Assembly (NCBI GenBank): GCA_039545275.1
Contig: BCHS01000006.1
Span: forward strand, 496,001 to 560,000
Direction of reading: 5' to 3'
DNA length: 64,000 nt
DNA from: Pseudomicrostroma phylloplanum
Lineage: Eukaryota; Basidiomycota; Exobasidiomycetes; Microstromatales
Both the position numbers and the translations under genes were made by a program. Each line of letters starts with the position of its first letter. Positions within the stretch are counted from its first letter, which is position 1. Of this stretch, positions 21,289 to 33,710 are shown piece by piece. The notes under the pieces were generated by a model. The model ran no database searches and had not been told where the DNA came from. It was given only the letters and a program-made list of their open reading frames with translations.

Positions 21289-23270
21289 ATGGCAGAGGTC
21301 CCTAGCATGGACCTTGATGACGTGGCCCAAGAAGATGGACTGACCATCGATGAGCTTGGTGAGCGTCCAAGACTTTCTCTTTCTCGTCCTCCCTTCAACG
21401 AGCAGTCTACTAACTCATTCTCGGCCCCATTGCGCCGCATCTACAGTCACCTCATCGTCAATGCCGTCCTCATCGACGAGCACAGCGGCATTGGCTCAGA
21501 CGTTCGAGACTCGAAAACTCTCGCGCTCTTTGGCAGTCCCTACAAACGACTTAGCTGTGCGCCTCCGCCTGCGAGACCTCGGGGAGCCTGCATCATGCTT
21601 CGGAGAGGCCAACGTGGATCGCAGGGAGAGATTGCGCGAGGTGCTGGTCAAGGAGAGGCAAAGAAGACTCGAAGCTCGCCTAGCCAAGGCCGAAGGGTCA
21701 GAGAGTAATGAAGATTCGGACGAGGAGGTCAAGAGCGAAAGCGAGGATGAGGCAGAGCAGGAAGAAGAATTCTTTACAGAGGGGGATGCAGACCTCTTAC
21801 GGGCTAGGAGAGATATGGCTTGGTACAGCTTGGCGAGAGCAAAGGAGAGACTGGAGAAGCAAAGGTGGGAGGCAAAGGCTCCCCTGGCTACCGTCGTTGG
21901 ATCGCGGCGGACAGTCTTTGATCCTCTACGAGTAAGTAGCGCAGCGTCTCTGAATGCCGTCTGGATGACTCGCACCTGAATCTACCCTACTACATTCACA
22001 GCGCTTCACATCCTTGGGCTCTCAGCCCGCAGATGAGCGTCCCATATCGGTGGTTCGCTTCTCTCCAGATGGTCAGCAGCTGGCAACTGGCTCTTGGTCC
22101 GGCGCCCTCAAGCTATGGAACGTTCCCAGCGCGTCTCACCGTAAAGATTTCAGAGGCCACACGGACAAGGTGGGAGGGGTTGCCTGGCATCCTCGATCTA
22201 CTCTAGACCAGCCGTCATCCACGGTGAATCTAGTGTCGGGCGCAGCAGATCATAAAGTCTGTCTTTGGAGTCTGGAGAAGGACACACCCCTCCACACTCT
22301 GAGCGGACACGCTGCCAGGGTAGCCCGGGTCGCTTTCCATCCCGGAGGCAACTACGTAGCGAGTGCGTCTTTCGATGGCACTTGGAGATTGTGGGATCTT
22401 GAGAAACAGAAGGAGCTACTGTTGCAAGAGGGCCATTCTAAAGAAGTATATGCGGTTGAGTTCCAAGGGGACGGGGCTCTCTGCGCCAGCGGGTGAGAAG
22501 CTGCCCTACTGAACCAACCTATCGAACACCTCCTGACCCTACTCTCACTCTTCCGCTTGAACTGCAGTGGCCTTGATGCGATCGGGCGCCTATGGGACCT
22601 CCGAACAGGTCGCACGTCCATGGTCTTAGACGGACACGCCAAGGAGATACTCTCAATCGACTTCCATCCTAACGGCTACCAGGTCGCGACTGCCTCTGGG
22701 GACGACACGGTTCGAATCTGGGACTTGCGGACTCTCTCTTCTATCTACACCATTCCGGCTCACAAGTCGTCCGTAGCGGACGTGCGATTTTTCAAGGGGC
22801 AAGACCGGAATGTGGAGAAGATGCTGCAGACGAATGGGGTGCACGACGGCGTCAAGTCGGAGCAGGCGGATGCAGTCGTACGAGAGCAGAAGCAGGAGCC
22901 AGAGTTGAAGCTTTCTACCTCTGGCATGTATCTTGCAACGGCCGGTTATGATGGGTTGCTCAAGATTTGGAGCGCCGACGACTGGCAGCTCTTAAGGAGC
23001 TTGAGCGGTGACAACGGCAAGGTGATGAGCTGTGACATCCAGTCAGGTGAGAGGACCTCATGATCCGGAGTCTGACTGGACCTCAGCTAACCAGCACCTC
23101 CCCCTACCTTGCCTCGGCTCTACAGATGGCGAGTATCTCGCCAGTGGAGATTGGGGACGAACTTTCAAGGTGAGTGTTGCGAAGGCGGACAGCAGTCGTG
23201 GAATACGTTTTGGTAACACCCCACCTTTCTGCTCCTGTGGACCCTGTCACAGCTATGGGGGGCACTGTAA
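21289..23270 (+). CDS. PRP4: U4/U6 snRNP protein Prp4 (SFM domain + WD40)
   Basis: Component of the U4/U6-U5 tri-snRNP that binds Prp3. Exons 21289..21358, 21447..21931, 22002..22492, 22568..23046, 23126..23169 and 23253..23270 give 528 aa, about the usual length. The SFM (splicing factor motif) region reads VPTNDLAVRLRLRDLGEP...FGE...RRERLRE; it is followed by an acidic linker and FDPLR. Seven WD40 blades follow, with repeats such as LKLWNV, VCLWSL, WRLWDL, GRLWDLRTG, VRIWDL and LKIWSA; the final exon of six codons (LWGAL) closes the last blade after FK, so it is required. The large acidic linker is longer than the fold needs. Convergent with IPP1, 153 bp apart. Confidence 0.95.
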
Positions 23271-23423
23271 TCATACCGTAGATGCGCCTTGCGATGCCAA
23301 AACCCCTCATTGCCCTCGGGATACCATTTGTCTCTCTGTCTGAAGACGATGATATCGTATTGCGATCCAATGCCTCTTTGGCTGTATGACAGACACCGCA
23401 GCCACTACAATACTGCCGCGAGC

Positions 23424-24504
23424 CTAAACAGCGCTCGAGGAGATGAAGAAAGACTTCTGGACCGATGGGTCGATAGGGGCAGGTGGGAGAGGGTTCGCCT
23501 GAGGAACGGCTGCAGCAAGGGCCGACGCATCGGCAAGTCCCTTTGAGCCTTGGACAGTGGAGTTGACGATGCTGACCTCTCCAGCGTCGACTTGTCCAGT
23601 GATGAGCCTCTTCCATGCCTCGTGGCACTCGTGTACGACCTCGGTAGCGTACTTCTTGTTCTTTGCCTCGCCAGAGAAGGCAAATTGATTCTCGGGCTTT
23701 CCATCTGGGATCTTGTAGATTCGGAACCACTCATTTGTGGCTCGGATCAGACCAGGGAGGTGTCGCTCTACATCCTCAATGTCGTTGAGCTTCGAGGCCA
23801 GAGGGTCATTGATGTCTACGACGATGATCTTCCAGTCAGTCTCGCCTTTGGGGGAGGGGGGAGGAAGGAGGAAGGGGAGAAGTTAAACGAAGTAGTCCGG
23901 TTTGACGACGGTCGAGGTACTCACCCTCGTCAAGGAGGGCCATGACCCCGAGGACCTTGACCTGCTTGATCTGACCGGGGTACGCAACCTGCTCTCCGAT
24001 CTCGCAGACGTCGAGTGGGTCGTTGTCTCCCTTTGCTTTGGTATCAGGGTGGGTGTGGTTAGGGTCCTCCCAAGTCTACGATGACGAAGCAGCAGAAGAG
24101 GTGTAAGACAAATGACCGATGACGTTAGTCGAGGTGCCCGCACGGATCAGAGAGCATCCCGCACCCGTGCCCCGCACTGTACGTACCTGAGGAAAGGCGC
24201 CGTAGTTCCAGATGTAACCGTGGTGAGGGAAGCAGTTACGGACGAACCTGAGCTTTCCCTTCTTGATGTCCTGCTTGACGGGATTGAAGGGCTCCTCCTT
24301 GGAGATCTCCTGCTTGGCGTTGGTCCATCTAGGAATCTCTACGAACATGTTCAGGATGGTCTTCTCCTCGTTGGCGAAGAGGGGCACATCGTGGAAGGGG
24401 GATGCTGGCTGTCCCGTCTTTGTGTTTTCGAGGTAGACTCGATAGTCGAGGGTGTACTGTGCGCCCACCTGGCGAGTCTTGAAGTCGGCTGCGGATGTGG
24501 TCAT
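23424..24504 (-). CDS. IPP1: Inorganic pyrophosphatase, cytosolic
   Basis: Family I soluble pyrophosphatase hydrolysing PPi to phosphate, pulling biosynthetic reactions forward. Exons (minus) 24504..24187, 24075..23925 and 23845..23424 encode 296 aa, near the yeast ~287 aa. Signature metal site DNDPLDV (~123-129) is intact, preceded by [20 protein letters not shown] and followed by [30 protein letters not shown] (given here only as an ordering of landmarks). The second acceptor is CCAAAG rather than YAG-type but gives perfect phase and family sequence. The C-terminus has a Pro-rich extension. A CCAAT lies ~45 bp upstream of the ATG. Confidence 0.95.
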
Positions 24505-24930
24505 CGTTGGCAGAATGACTTTGGAAGCGAGATGTCTACCTTGTTGAGCCAATCGAGTGAGGGGAGAGGACATGAGGATCCAAGGCGAAGCGACGAGGAA
24601 GGGAAGAAGGGCACGCCATCCACACCCTGCCATGCCACCACGCCACGCCCTGGGCTCTGGGCTGCCGTGGGTAAACTGCCGCGGCCGCGCGACACGGAAA
24701 GGGGGCGGAGCTGTTGGGCCTCGTCGTTGCACGATCACCTCGGAACAAGGACGCTCAGACCAAGTATCCCTCACCAGCCTCGCATCCTAGACCCAACATC
24801 CCTCTTGCCCCTACGCCTCCCGCCAGCCAGGCGCAGAGGGCCAGCCTCAGGGCACAGCACGTCGCTTGAGATAGCCTCCCCCCTCCCCCACCTCTGCGCG
24901 TCGTGCACCACACCCTCCCTCCTCCCCTCC
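24505..24930. promoter_or_regulatory. Divergent promoter region IPP1 / membrane protein
   Basis: A 426-bp spacer with a CCAAT near 24549 and a strong pyrimidine tract just before the plus-strand ATG at 24931. No other gene is evident. Confidence 0.4.
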
Positions 24931-27474
24931 ATGTTCACTCCCATGTCCGCAGGCGCCGATCAGTGGCCCACAGTGCAGAGGCCCGCCTCGTCCTCGTCGT
25001 CTTCCAAGCACCCCACCGCACTCGAAATCAACCAGCAGCTCTCTCGCGGCGGTTTCGCAGAGGGCAAGCCATCCTATGAATCTTCAGGTAGACAGATTAG
25101 GCCCTCGAACTCAGTCTCTGAAAGCCACAAGGTTGGTCACTTCCTGGGATGGAAGGGCAAAGGAAAGCAGAAGGACAACAGCATACAAGCCGCGCCTCTG
25201 GGGGACAGCCGACCGCCCCGAAAAAGCTCTGCCGGAAGAGGCTCTGGACCCCATGGCGCCACATCCCTGGAGGCCGTGGGTTGGAATCAGCAACGTCTTC
25301 TCTCAGAAACCAAACCCCTCTTATCGCCGGGTCAGGGTCGCGGGAGCAGGCGAGCCACAACTAGGGTACCTCGGCATATGCGGCTACCGCCATCCCAAGC
25401 AGCTGAAGTGGTCCCTCGCAAGGCCCGCTTTGACTCACTCGCTCACTCGACCTCGGTTGAGAATCTCCTCGTACACTCGTCCTCCGGCCATAATCTAGGA
25501 AGTCGCGCTTTGACGCAAGCAGCACAGGAGAGACCATGGTACATGGACCTCTTCAGACCCACAGTGCAGAGGGTCGAGGATTGGGTAGATTCATGGTCAG
25601 GTAGACATGGAGTCCTTGTCCTGTTTCCCAGCGCCATCGTAAGTGGGGATCTATGTGTCAAGGATGTGCGTACGACGATTCGCAAGACTGATTGTATTGG
25701 TCATGCTTTCCTGATGTAGGTATGGTTCTGGTGTGCCGTCCCCTTTCCTCGCAGCAATCCTAACAATTCGGGCCGAATCTGGTGCGATCAGTCGCCAGAG
25801 GCACCGTGGTGCAGAGACCGTCGGCAAGAGGGACGCGGAGAAGGGCTTGTCAGTCCAGGGTCTCACCACGAGGACATGGATGCCAACTTTTGGTTCTTTC
25901 TCCTCTTCTATTATGGTGTCTATGTCGCTGTAGCCCTCATATACATAGTGAGTGCCAGCAATCAGCTATGACCTCTTCAACGAAGTTATTTTTCGTCTGA
26001 CACCCGGCTCCTCTTGCTGTCTGCTCTTCTGCCTTGCAGACTCAACTCTTCTCTCTGTACCGACTCAACTGGTGGCCCTCTGCTCTAGGGGCTAAAACCA
26101 GCTACACCATCTTCTGGCTTCTGTCCATTGCATCCGGATATCTCCTTCATCGCCTCAACATAGATACCCTGACGGCCGCCCCTGGTAGTCCTCGCCCAGA
26201 CGATACAAAGCCGCCAAAAGATGCTCTTGACGCCACAGATTTCTTAGGCAGCCTCGTTGCAGTGGTGAGATCTATGACTGCGCAACTATGCCGCCTTGCA
26301 ATTACAAGCCTCTACGCCGTATGCCAGCTCGCGTCTGGTGTTACCATCTCTTCCAGCCGATACACGTTGGAGGCGGATTTGTATAGCGGACTTGCCAATG
26401 ATAAAGAAGAGGATGATGATGACAACGTACAGTGGCAGCGGAAAACTCTCTGGGTAGGATTGGCTTTTGCCACAATGTCAATGCCAGCCCTTGTCTGCCT
26501 AATCGGCCTTCGGCGTTCTGGTCGTCAAACCTATCGTCACTCATTGACGGACATGCAGAAGACCTTCTTGGAAAGGCAGCTGGCTCGCAGGATCCCAGCT
26601 TCCTACATACGCTTCCTCTGGTTTATAGCCACGATCGGTCTGAGTCTCGTTGCTCTCGTTGCTGGGCAGGGTTACGCTAGTGTGTACCTGAGCACCTTAC
26701 CTCACACCGGATTCGATGGCACCGCGTATGTCACTTTCTGGATGATCACAGTGAATCTCTTGTCCTTGATGAGCGGCTGGATACTCGAAGAGAAGGTCAG
26801 AAGCAGAGCTTTGCTGTTTGCAAACAAGTATTACTACTTTCTTGTGAGTAGAGACTGAAAGAGGCTGCTCTCGTCGGCAAGTGGGCTGACATATCTCCAT
26901 CCACTTCATCGAGTCCTGTTAGGTCTACTTCATCTTCTATCGGAATCTCTTCGCTCGTCTGAGGTCGTTCGACCAATTCGCTCTGGTACAGCTCTTCTCC
27001 TCCGTGTGGGTATGCATTTTCTACCCGTTGAGCATGACCTCATTGGCCCATCGCATTACGCAGCACTTCAACCCTCGCCCAAAGTCCTGGGAGGAGTACG
27101 TCGAGTCCATCGGTCTAGCGATCTATCTCCGCAATCTTGCACAGAACGTGACCATGGTCGCCTTCCTCGGCTGGGTATCCATCCTGCACTTTGGCCGCAA
27201 CCAGTCTCTATACCCCTTCTTCGCTTTTGCAGACCGAGGAGACCCGTACAATTACCAGCTGACGATGCTGGGGTCAGGCGCCATCTGGACCTCGGAACTG
27301 ATCACAAGCTTTGTTGCGCGCGCCATTTGCAAAGCTGCTCTGGGCGTGGATGTGACCAATCTGGGGCTGGACGAGTTCAGAGAATTCCCGGAATTGTTGG
27401 CCACGTGCGTGTGGACGAGCGTGCACGTGTTGATGGACATGCTACTGTTTCTGATCAAGCTCAACTTTAGATAG
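24931..27474 (+). CDS. Polytopic membrane protein of unknown function
   Basis: No family recognised. Exons 24931..25638, 25720..25947, 26040..26843 and 26923..27474 give 763 aa with all junctions in phase 0. The first ~210 residues are Ser/Pro/Gly-rich and probably cytosolic. From the end of exon 1 there are about nine to ten membrane segments, for example around FWFFLLFYYGVYVAVALIY, YTIFWLLSIASGYLL, LWVGLAFATMSMPALVCL, YVTFWMITVNLLSLMSGW and VHVLMDMLLFLIKL. Between the first two is a Cys/Trp-rich loop (WCDQSPEAPWC) that could be lumenal and disulfide-linked. An acidic spacer (EEDDDD) follows the fourth. It might be a transporter or a lipid-handling scaffold; the sequence does not decide. Absence of introns inside most membrane segments supports the model. 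Confidence 0.75.
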
Positions 27475-28332
27475 ACGGGCTTAAGACGCAATGGGCCCTG
27501 GCTGGTTTTACTCTTTCATCTCTGCGTCTGCAATCCGCATTCCTATTGCAGCCCCTCGTAGGCCAAACAATACGCTTGTGCCTTCGGCAGTCGAATACAT
27601 CGGTTGAATGTGATGGGGTGAAGTGCGAGGGCCAGGCGTGGTTCTCGCCAGCGTATACAAGGACAGAGTGATCCAACAATGAGCATTGCGACACGCCTGT
27701 CTGGCCTAGATCCATGATTTTTTGATCGCCTTCGCTCTGGCCCTAGTCTCTGCTGCTGAATGAGCTCGATCATGGAGTATCGACAGGCGGGAGAAGAGGC
27801 TGCTCTGTGTCGACGTGCTTCGAAACGCCGCAGGTGACGCGGCTGGAGTTCGCAGAAGAGGGTCAAGCTCCTCAGATGATGGCGCAAGAGTAAAGGATGA
27901 AACTTAAGACGCATCAATAGAAGAGAAGCACGGGTAAGTGGCGCGATGAGTCGTCACCCGAAGTGCCTGAAGAGCTTCGTCGTATCGAAAGCGTGCCGCC
28001 AATCACCATCGAAGACGTGAACCGGCGGTGTGAAAACTAGCCAGCAGCTCGACACAGACACGCTCACAGCGGGCCTTCCATACCGCGGTCGTTGTTTCTC
28101 CTGTCCGGCTCAAGGAGCAGCTGTCAGCACCTGCTCCTTGTCGCCTATGCTCGCCGTCGATACTAGGAGACGGTCAATTTCTATGCCGAAGTCCAGAGAA
28201 CACGCAGTCACGAGGGAAAGGAGACAATACACGACATGCCACGATATCCTGTTCTCGATTGTGTGGCGCCATCGTTGGAACGACGGCTCCCCAGCTCAAC
28301 ACAGTGTCGTAACGTCTCATCTCAGAGCTACC
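27475..28332. other. Long convergent spacer without a confident gene
   Basis: 858 bp between two converging genes, the longest gene-free stretch. It contains several short open frames, e.g. one starting ATG at 27490 (38 codons) and a plus-strand frame ending in ITIEDVNRRCEN near 28040, but none could be tied to a family or joined convincingly. No tRNA-like B box was found by eye. Confidence 0.4.
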
Positions 28333-30119
28333 TCAATTGACAGAATAGCCATCTGCCGACAAGACCTGCTGTGACGACCACGACACGGGCTCTCCACTTG
28401 CGGACACGACGCTGACAACCTGCGGAATGATTTGACGAGTCAGTGCAGAGGAAGAGCAGTCAGCGATACAGAGCTAGTCAAGATCCGTTGCACCCTTTCT
28501 ACTGACCTTCGTTGCACTCAGCGTCTGCTCGCTGACGAAGTCTACATTGACTGGAAAGAAAACGTCGGCTGCCTCCGCACCCTGGCTGACAGTGAATTCC
28601 AGGCTACCACTAGAACTGCTCGCGTCCACTTGATCGATCGTCCAGAGGAGCACCCTCCTATCTTCGTCCACGCTGTAGCCTCCGACAGCAGCCTCGGCGC
28701 TGAGATTTTGTCCAGCCCCCTCTGGTAGGGGAATGGCAATGACCACGTGCTGCAAGACCAGATCTTTGGCTTCCAGGTCAAACTCGACGTTGACCTCACC
28801 CGTTCCATCTCCGCTGACAGAAGGCCAGCAAGAGATACTCAGGGGTACCAGACTTTCGTCCTTTGATGTCAGCCGCCATCTGAGGACACCGAGATTCTGG
28901 TTTATAGGGAAAGGGCGGTTGGCATCTTTGAGCGAGATGAGCCTCGAGGCACCCCAGGCAGCTTTGTCAACGTGTGGGTGAGTCTTATATTGGAGCTCCC
29001 CAGCGTCAGCAAGGTGCGAAGAACTTTGAGGTTCCGAGAGCTGAAGTCGCACTTTGGTGAAGGCTGAATCAGTGATTTTGAGCTCCAAGTCGCCCTTGAC
29101 CTCCAAGGAAGACAGTGATCCGTCGCGTGTGGCAGCAATGGACACACGCTCCTTGACGACAACATGGACCGCTTCTTCTCGAACCGAGGGAAACACATTG
29201 AGAGGAGCAGCAGGCGCAGCAGCTGAAATGACGGCTGAAGGACGCACGAGACGAGAGGGTGCGGCTGCAGAGTCCTCCAGGCTGGGGGATTCGGGAGCCA
29301 GGGTCCCTAGCACATCCGTGCCTCGAGACTTCTTGCCAAGCTGCATGCCTTTGCCTTTGAATGGCCTTGATGCTTGCGCAGCACTGCCATAGGAGTGGGA
29401 TTCAGGGAAGCTTCAGTCGGAGGACGTCGAGAGACATTCGCGATCCGGGACGCTACTCACTCTGCGCCTGTGTCACGCACTACTGGCGCCAGGGCATTCG
29501 GCGATTCGTAACCCCTCGAACCGGATGGATAGCCTCCTGAATGCATGGCCCCCGTACCGCCAGCGCCATAAGAAGGAGTGCCGACTTGGCCCCTCCGTGC
29601 AGCATCCCTCCTCTGATTCTCGAGCTGCTTTGCCCTCCTCTTCAGCTCCTCCTTGGCTTCCAGCTCTTTGTTCCTCTCAATGATCTCCTGGATTTTCTCC
29701 TCGTGACTGTCCATCTCTAGGATGGTCCTGACTTGTGCGAGACTGACATTCTCGCGGTAGCCGAGACTGACGATCTCGTCGAACGCTCCAAGGAGCTCGA
29801 AGCTGTTGCGAAGGATGTCCCTTTCATCAAGTGACCTGCAGAGGTCGCCCACCACCCTGGCGAAGAGATGGAGAGTATCAATATCTTGCAGAATATTTGA
29901 GTTCTTGTTGGTGATCAGGATCATGTAGAGATCCTCCAGAGGCTGGTATACGTATCTGACATGCTCCGTCTCGATAGTGGTATGCTGTGACCCAGTAGGT
30001 AGGAGCTTCGGAAACGAGGAAAGGAGACCCTCGACTCGCGAACGTGACATCTCTTTGAATTGACGGGAGATGACGGGCTTCCCGCCACGAGTACAGATGG
30101 AGGCGGCGAGGAGGACCAT
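28333..30119 (-). CDS. RET2: Coatomer subun delta (delta-COP)
   Basis: COPI coat adaptor subunit for Golgi-to-ER retrieval. Exons (minus) 30119..29461, 29383..28507 and 28419..28333 encode 540 aa. The N-terminal longin-like domain begins MVLLAASICTRGGKPV and includes YVYQPLEDLYM-x-LITNKNSNI, FDEIVSLGYRENVSLAQ and EMDSHEEKIQE, a run diagnostic for delta-COP. A charged helix and Gly/Ser linker follow, then a mu-homology domain (exon 2) starting after the KFK-like GKGMQLG segment. The 29-codon last exon provides the final beta strand and ends DGYSVN; reading through the intron would stop a few residues after SRKG. Divergent from CLA4 across 548 bp. Confidence 0.95.
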
Positions 30120-30667
30120 GTCGGGGTGATGCCAGGGAGCTAAGGTGTGAGAGTAATGGTTGGTCTCGACGAGGACAGCCGCTCAAACCTGCTGCATCTG
30201 CGCTCCTGCCAGGCAGCCTCTCTGTGATCTGGTCCGCTCCGTCCCGTCGCGCTGGCCTTTGTGCAGTGTCGAGGGCAGAGCAACACTGTGGGCTGACCCA
30301 GTGCGCCCGTGGTCTGCTGCTGGCCATGGAAACGCGCACCACGCGGGGACAAAGCACGCTCGCCTCGGCCCACGCCCCGCATTGCTGCTACCCTTCGACC
30401 CCTTGGTCGTCTTTGTTGGTCACCCCTTCACCACTTCTTTCCTCACAACCCAGCTCCAGCTCGATCAACCACCTGGTCTTTGCTGCTCCTGTCGCTCTTC
30501 GACAGTATCCTCATCGCCACGACGGTCCTCTGCGCATCGCTCTCCGCACTTTGCCAAAGCACCTGCACCTCATACCCACGTCTGCCCAAGCACTCCCTGC
30601 CCACCGCTCATCCTAGCCCTTGCAATCACTCAGACGCCCCTCGCATTCTCTGCACGGTACGCAAGCA
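30120..30667. promoter_or_regulatory. Divergent promoter region RET2 / CLA4
   Basis: A 548-bp spacer with long C/T-rich tracts on the CLA4 side (leader-like). No conserved coding segment or repeat recognised. Confidence 0.4.
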
Positions 30668-33251
30668 ATGTCAGGCTACTCTGCCAATGGGGCCACTGGC
30701 GGCGGCGGCGGCGGCGGCGGAGGAGGAGGAGGAGCAGGCTCAAATGTGCCCGGTTCTCTGATGCCCTCCAGACGGGCGCCACCCGTGCCTCGACCCTCCC
30801 AGCCAATGCAAGCGTCTGGCAGCAGTAATGGCAGCACTTCTTCTGGTGCCTCATTCGTCCCACCCCTCTCACAGTACGCCTCCAATGGCCCTTCTGCGGG
30901 CGCGCACGGTCTCGGTCAAGGCCCTGGAGTCGGCGGTGGTTCCTATACCGGACCTTTGCGACCTGCTGGTCCTGGCGCAACTGCTGGAGGTGGCTGGAAC
31001 GACAACTCCTCTACCGCCGGCACAGCAGGTCCATCCTCTAGCAACAATGCGGGCGTGGTGAGAAAGGGATATGTCTCTGTCAAGGAGGACGGGATTAGGA
31101 GCTGGATTTGGAGCAAGCGATGGTTGGCTCTGAGGGAGCAGACTTTGACCTTCCACAAGAACGAGACGACCTATCAGGCCGCTGCGCTCATCTTCCTCAA
31201 GGACATCACCAACGTCACTCGAACTGACTTGAAGCCCTACTGTGTCGAGGTGGAGACAAAGGATAAGACCTACTACCTGCAGACAAAGAGCGATGAGGAG
31301 CTCTACGGATGGTGAGTTCTAGTGCCACAAGGTCGATTGGCGCCAGTCAGCCCCCTCATGCTAACGTCATCGACGCAATCGCTATTGATATCTTCCTAGG
31401 ATGGACGACATCTATAGTCGGTCGCCTCTCATGGGCGTGTCATCGCCGACCGACTTTGTACATCAAGTGCATGTCGGATTCGACCCCATCTCGGGTGCAT
31501 TCACGGGTCTCCCTGAGCAGTGGACTCGCCTCCTGACGACTTCCGCCATCACAAAGGAAGACTATGCCAAGAATCCTCAGGCCGTCCTCGATGTTCTCGA
31601 ATTCTACACCGACATTCAAAAGAGGGAGCGAGATGATTTTGGACTGGGAAATCCAACGATGAACATGCAAGCAGGCAAACCACCAATTGCACCTCGCTTC
31701 AATGCTGGAACTGGCTTGGCCGGACAGCGGGGGGCGCAGGAATCTGCCGAATCTTCGGCGGGCATCGATTCGACTGGGCCTTCTGAGGACGCGTATACCG
31801 ACTTGGCTTCACCTCGTCACGAAGGGCCCCGGTCAGTGTCTCCAGGGCCCCGCCCCACCAATGCCCCGCCCCCCGCCGCCAGAGAAGTCCGTTCCAATGC
31901 CGCCCCCTCTGCTTCGGTGAACCATGACGTCTCACCGAGCCGTCAAGCGCCAGGACCACCTCGTACAGCTCCTGGCCCACCCTCTTCGTTCAAGTCTACT
32001 CCGCTTGCTTCCTCTCAGGACTCACAGGTCACGGCTTTGAACGTCAAGACCAAAGAATTGAAGCTGGGCACTGGCGTATCGGTCTCCGATGCACCATCCC
32101 CTGCTTCTTCTCCCGTCAACGCGAAACTGCCTCTTCAATCTATGGGTCCCTCGAATGACAGCAAGAGCGCGGGCGCCGCTCGTCAACAGCCGTCGGCACC
32201 GAGAGAGGAAGCAAAGGCCAAACATCCTCCCCCAGCCGCTTCAGCTGGCACTGCTAACGGTACCAAGCCTTTGCAGCCGGCTAAGAAGGCGCCTGATGGA
32301 ACCTCTGTCGCCCGCAAAGAGCAAGAGCGTCGGATCAGCACGATGAGCGAAGCACAGATCATGGACAAGCTGCGCAGTGTTGTGAATCCCGATGATCCCA
32401 ATCAGCTCTACAGCAAGATCAAGAAGGTCGGTCAAGGTGCCTCGGGCTCGGTGTACGTGGCGAAGACGCTCGCTACTGGGCAAAGAGTCGCCATCAAGAC
32501 GATGGATCTGAGTCACCAACCTCGTAAGGAGCTCATTGTCAATGAGATCTTGGTGATGAAGGAGTCACAGCACCCGAACATCGTAAACTTCCTGGAATCG
32601 TACCTCGTGCGCAACAACGAGCTCTGGTTGATCATGGAATTCATGGAGGGAGGCGCTCTCACTGACATCATCGACAACAACACTCTGGAAGAGGACCAGA
32701 TTGCTGCCATCTCCCTGGAGACGTGCAAGGGTCTCCAACATCTGCACGCCCAGTCCATCATCCACCGAGACATCAAGTCGGACAATGTTCTTTTGGACTC
32801 GGCTGGCCACGTAAAGATTACCGACTTTGGCTTCTGCGCCAAGCTTACAGATCAGAAGTCCAAGCGGGCGACGATGGTCGGCACACCGTACTGGATGGCG
32901 CCAGAGGTGGTGAAGCAAAAGGAGTACGGCGCCAAGGTGGACATTTGGTCCCTCGGCATCATGGCCATTGAGATGATTGAGAACGAGCCGCCGTACCTGG
33001 ACGAGGAGCCCCTGAAGGCCCTCTACCTCATCGCCACCAACGGAACGCCGACTTTGAAGAAGCCCAATTTGCTCAGCGTGGAGCTCAAGGGATTCCTTGC
33101 AGTCTGCCTGTGTGCTGATGTCAAAAGCAGGGCTACGGCGGATGAATTGCTGCAGCATGGCTTCTTGCGCAAGGCTTGCTCGCAAAGCGCATTGGCGCCA
33201 CTGCTGAGGTTCAGGAACCGAAGTGGGGGTGGAGGTGGTGGAGACAAGTAA
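30668..33251 (+). CDS. CLA4: PAK-family kinase Cla4 (PH-CRIB-kinase)
   Basis: Cdc42/Rac effector Ser/Thr kinase for polarity, septation and, in smut fungi, filamentous growth. Exons 30668..31311 and 31400..33251 give 831 aa; the intron splits the Trp codon at the end of the PH domain. Order: Gly-run and Ser/Pro-rich N-terminus, PH domain (~146-222, VRKGYVSVKEDG start), CRIB (SSPTDFVHQVHVGFDP, ~228-243), Pro-rich linker, kinase (~556-815). Kinase motifs: GQGASGSVY, VAIK, HRDIKSDN, DFGFC, GTPYWMAPE; all catalytic residues are present. The PH domain separates it from Ste20-type PAKs. Start chosen as the first in-frame ATG; the (GGC)n tract directly after it may vary in length. Confidence 0.95.
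30700..30734 (+). repeat. GGC/GGA trinucleotide tract coding polyglycine
   Basis: About a dozen consecutive glycine codons (GGC changing to GGA) near the N-terminus of Cla4; likely length-polymorphic. Confidence 0.8.
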
Positions 33252-33675
33252 AGGGGCTTTTGGAGGTGAGGCGAGGTGCAAGCAGGCGAAGAAGAGGGTA
33301 GAGTCACCGCAGGAAGGAGGGGTGTGTGTTGTTACGCCAATCAGTCCAGACTGCCATAGAAAGGAGGGTGCGAGGTGGATGAGAGGTGTATCTTGTTCTC
33401 CCCTGCCTCGTTTGCCCTCGAGACCGCAACTATCTTTGTATTCACTCTCAGCACTTACACACACACACTGCAGATCCGGCCCCTCTTGATCGTCTGGACT
33501 TCCATCTACAGGGAGACAGAGGAGCGAAGACGCCACTGCTGTAGACGTTTGTCTTTTCTACTCCCATCGCAACTCGCCCTCGCGGCGTATTTATCTTGAT
33601 CCCTCACCCAAAAAGAGGTGTGATGTGGTGTGGCGCGTCGTCCTTCGGTGTCCTCTTCACTCGGCCGAGGTTGGC

Positions 33676-33710
<35 letters not shown>

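Noticed and set aside
22700..22730. GGTTCGAATCTGGG, similar to a tRNA B box
   Set aside because: Falls inside the PRP4 WD40 coding sequence with no tRNA fold around it.
24112..24930. Open plus-strand frame extending upstream of the membrane protein start
   Set aside because: It overlaps IPP1 in antisense; ATG 24931 is the plausible start and follows a pyrimidine-rich leader.
27490..27606. 38-codon frame starting ATG right after the membrane protein stop
   Set aside because: Too short and without family match; composition resembles coding in several frames, so it is not evidence of a gene.
32565..33536. Long minus-strand frame (323 codons) opposite the Cla4 kinase domain
   Set aside because: It is a shadow of the kinase exon, whose catalytic motifs are all intact on the plus strand.
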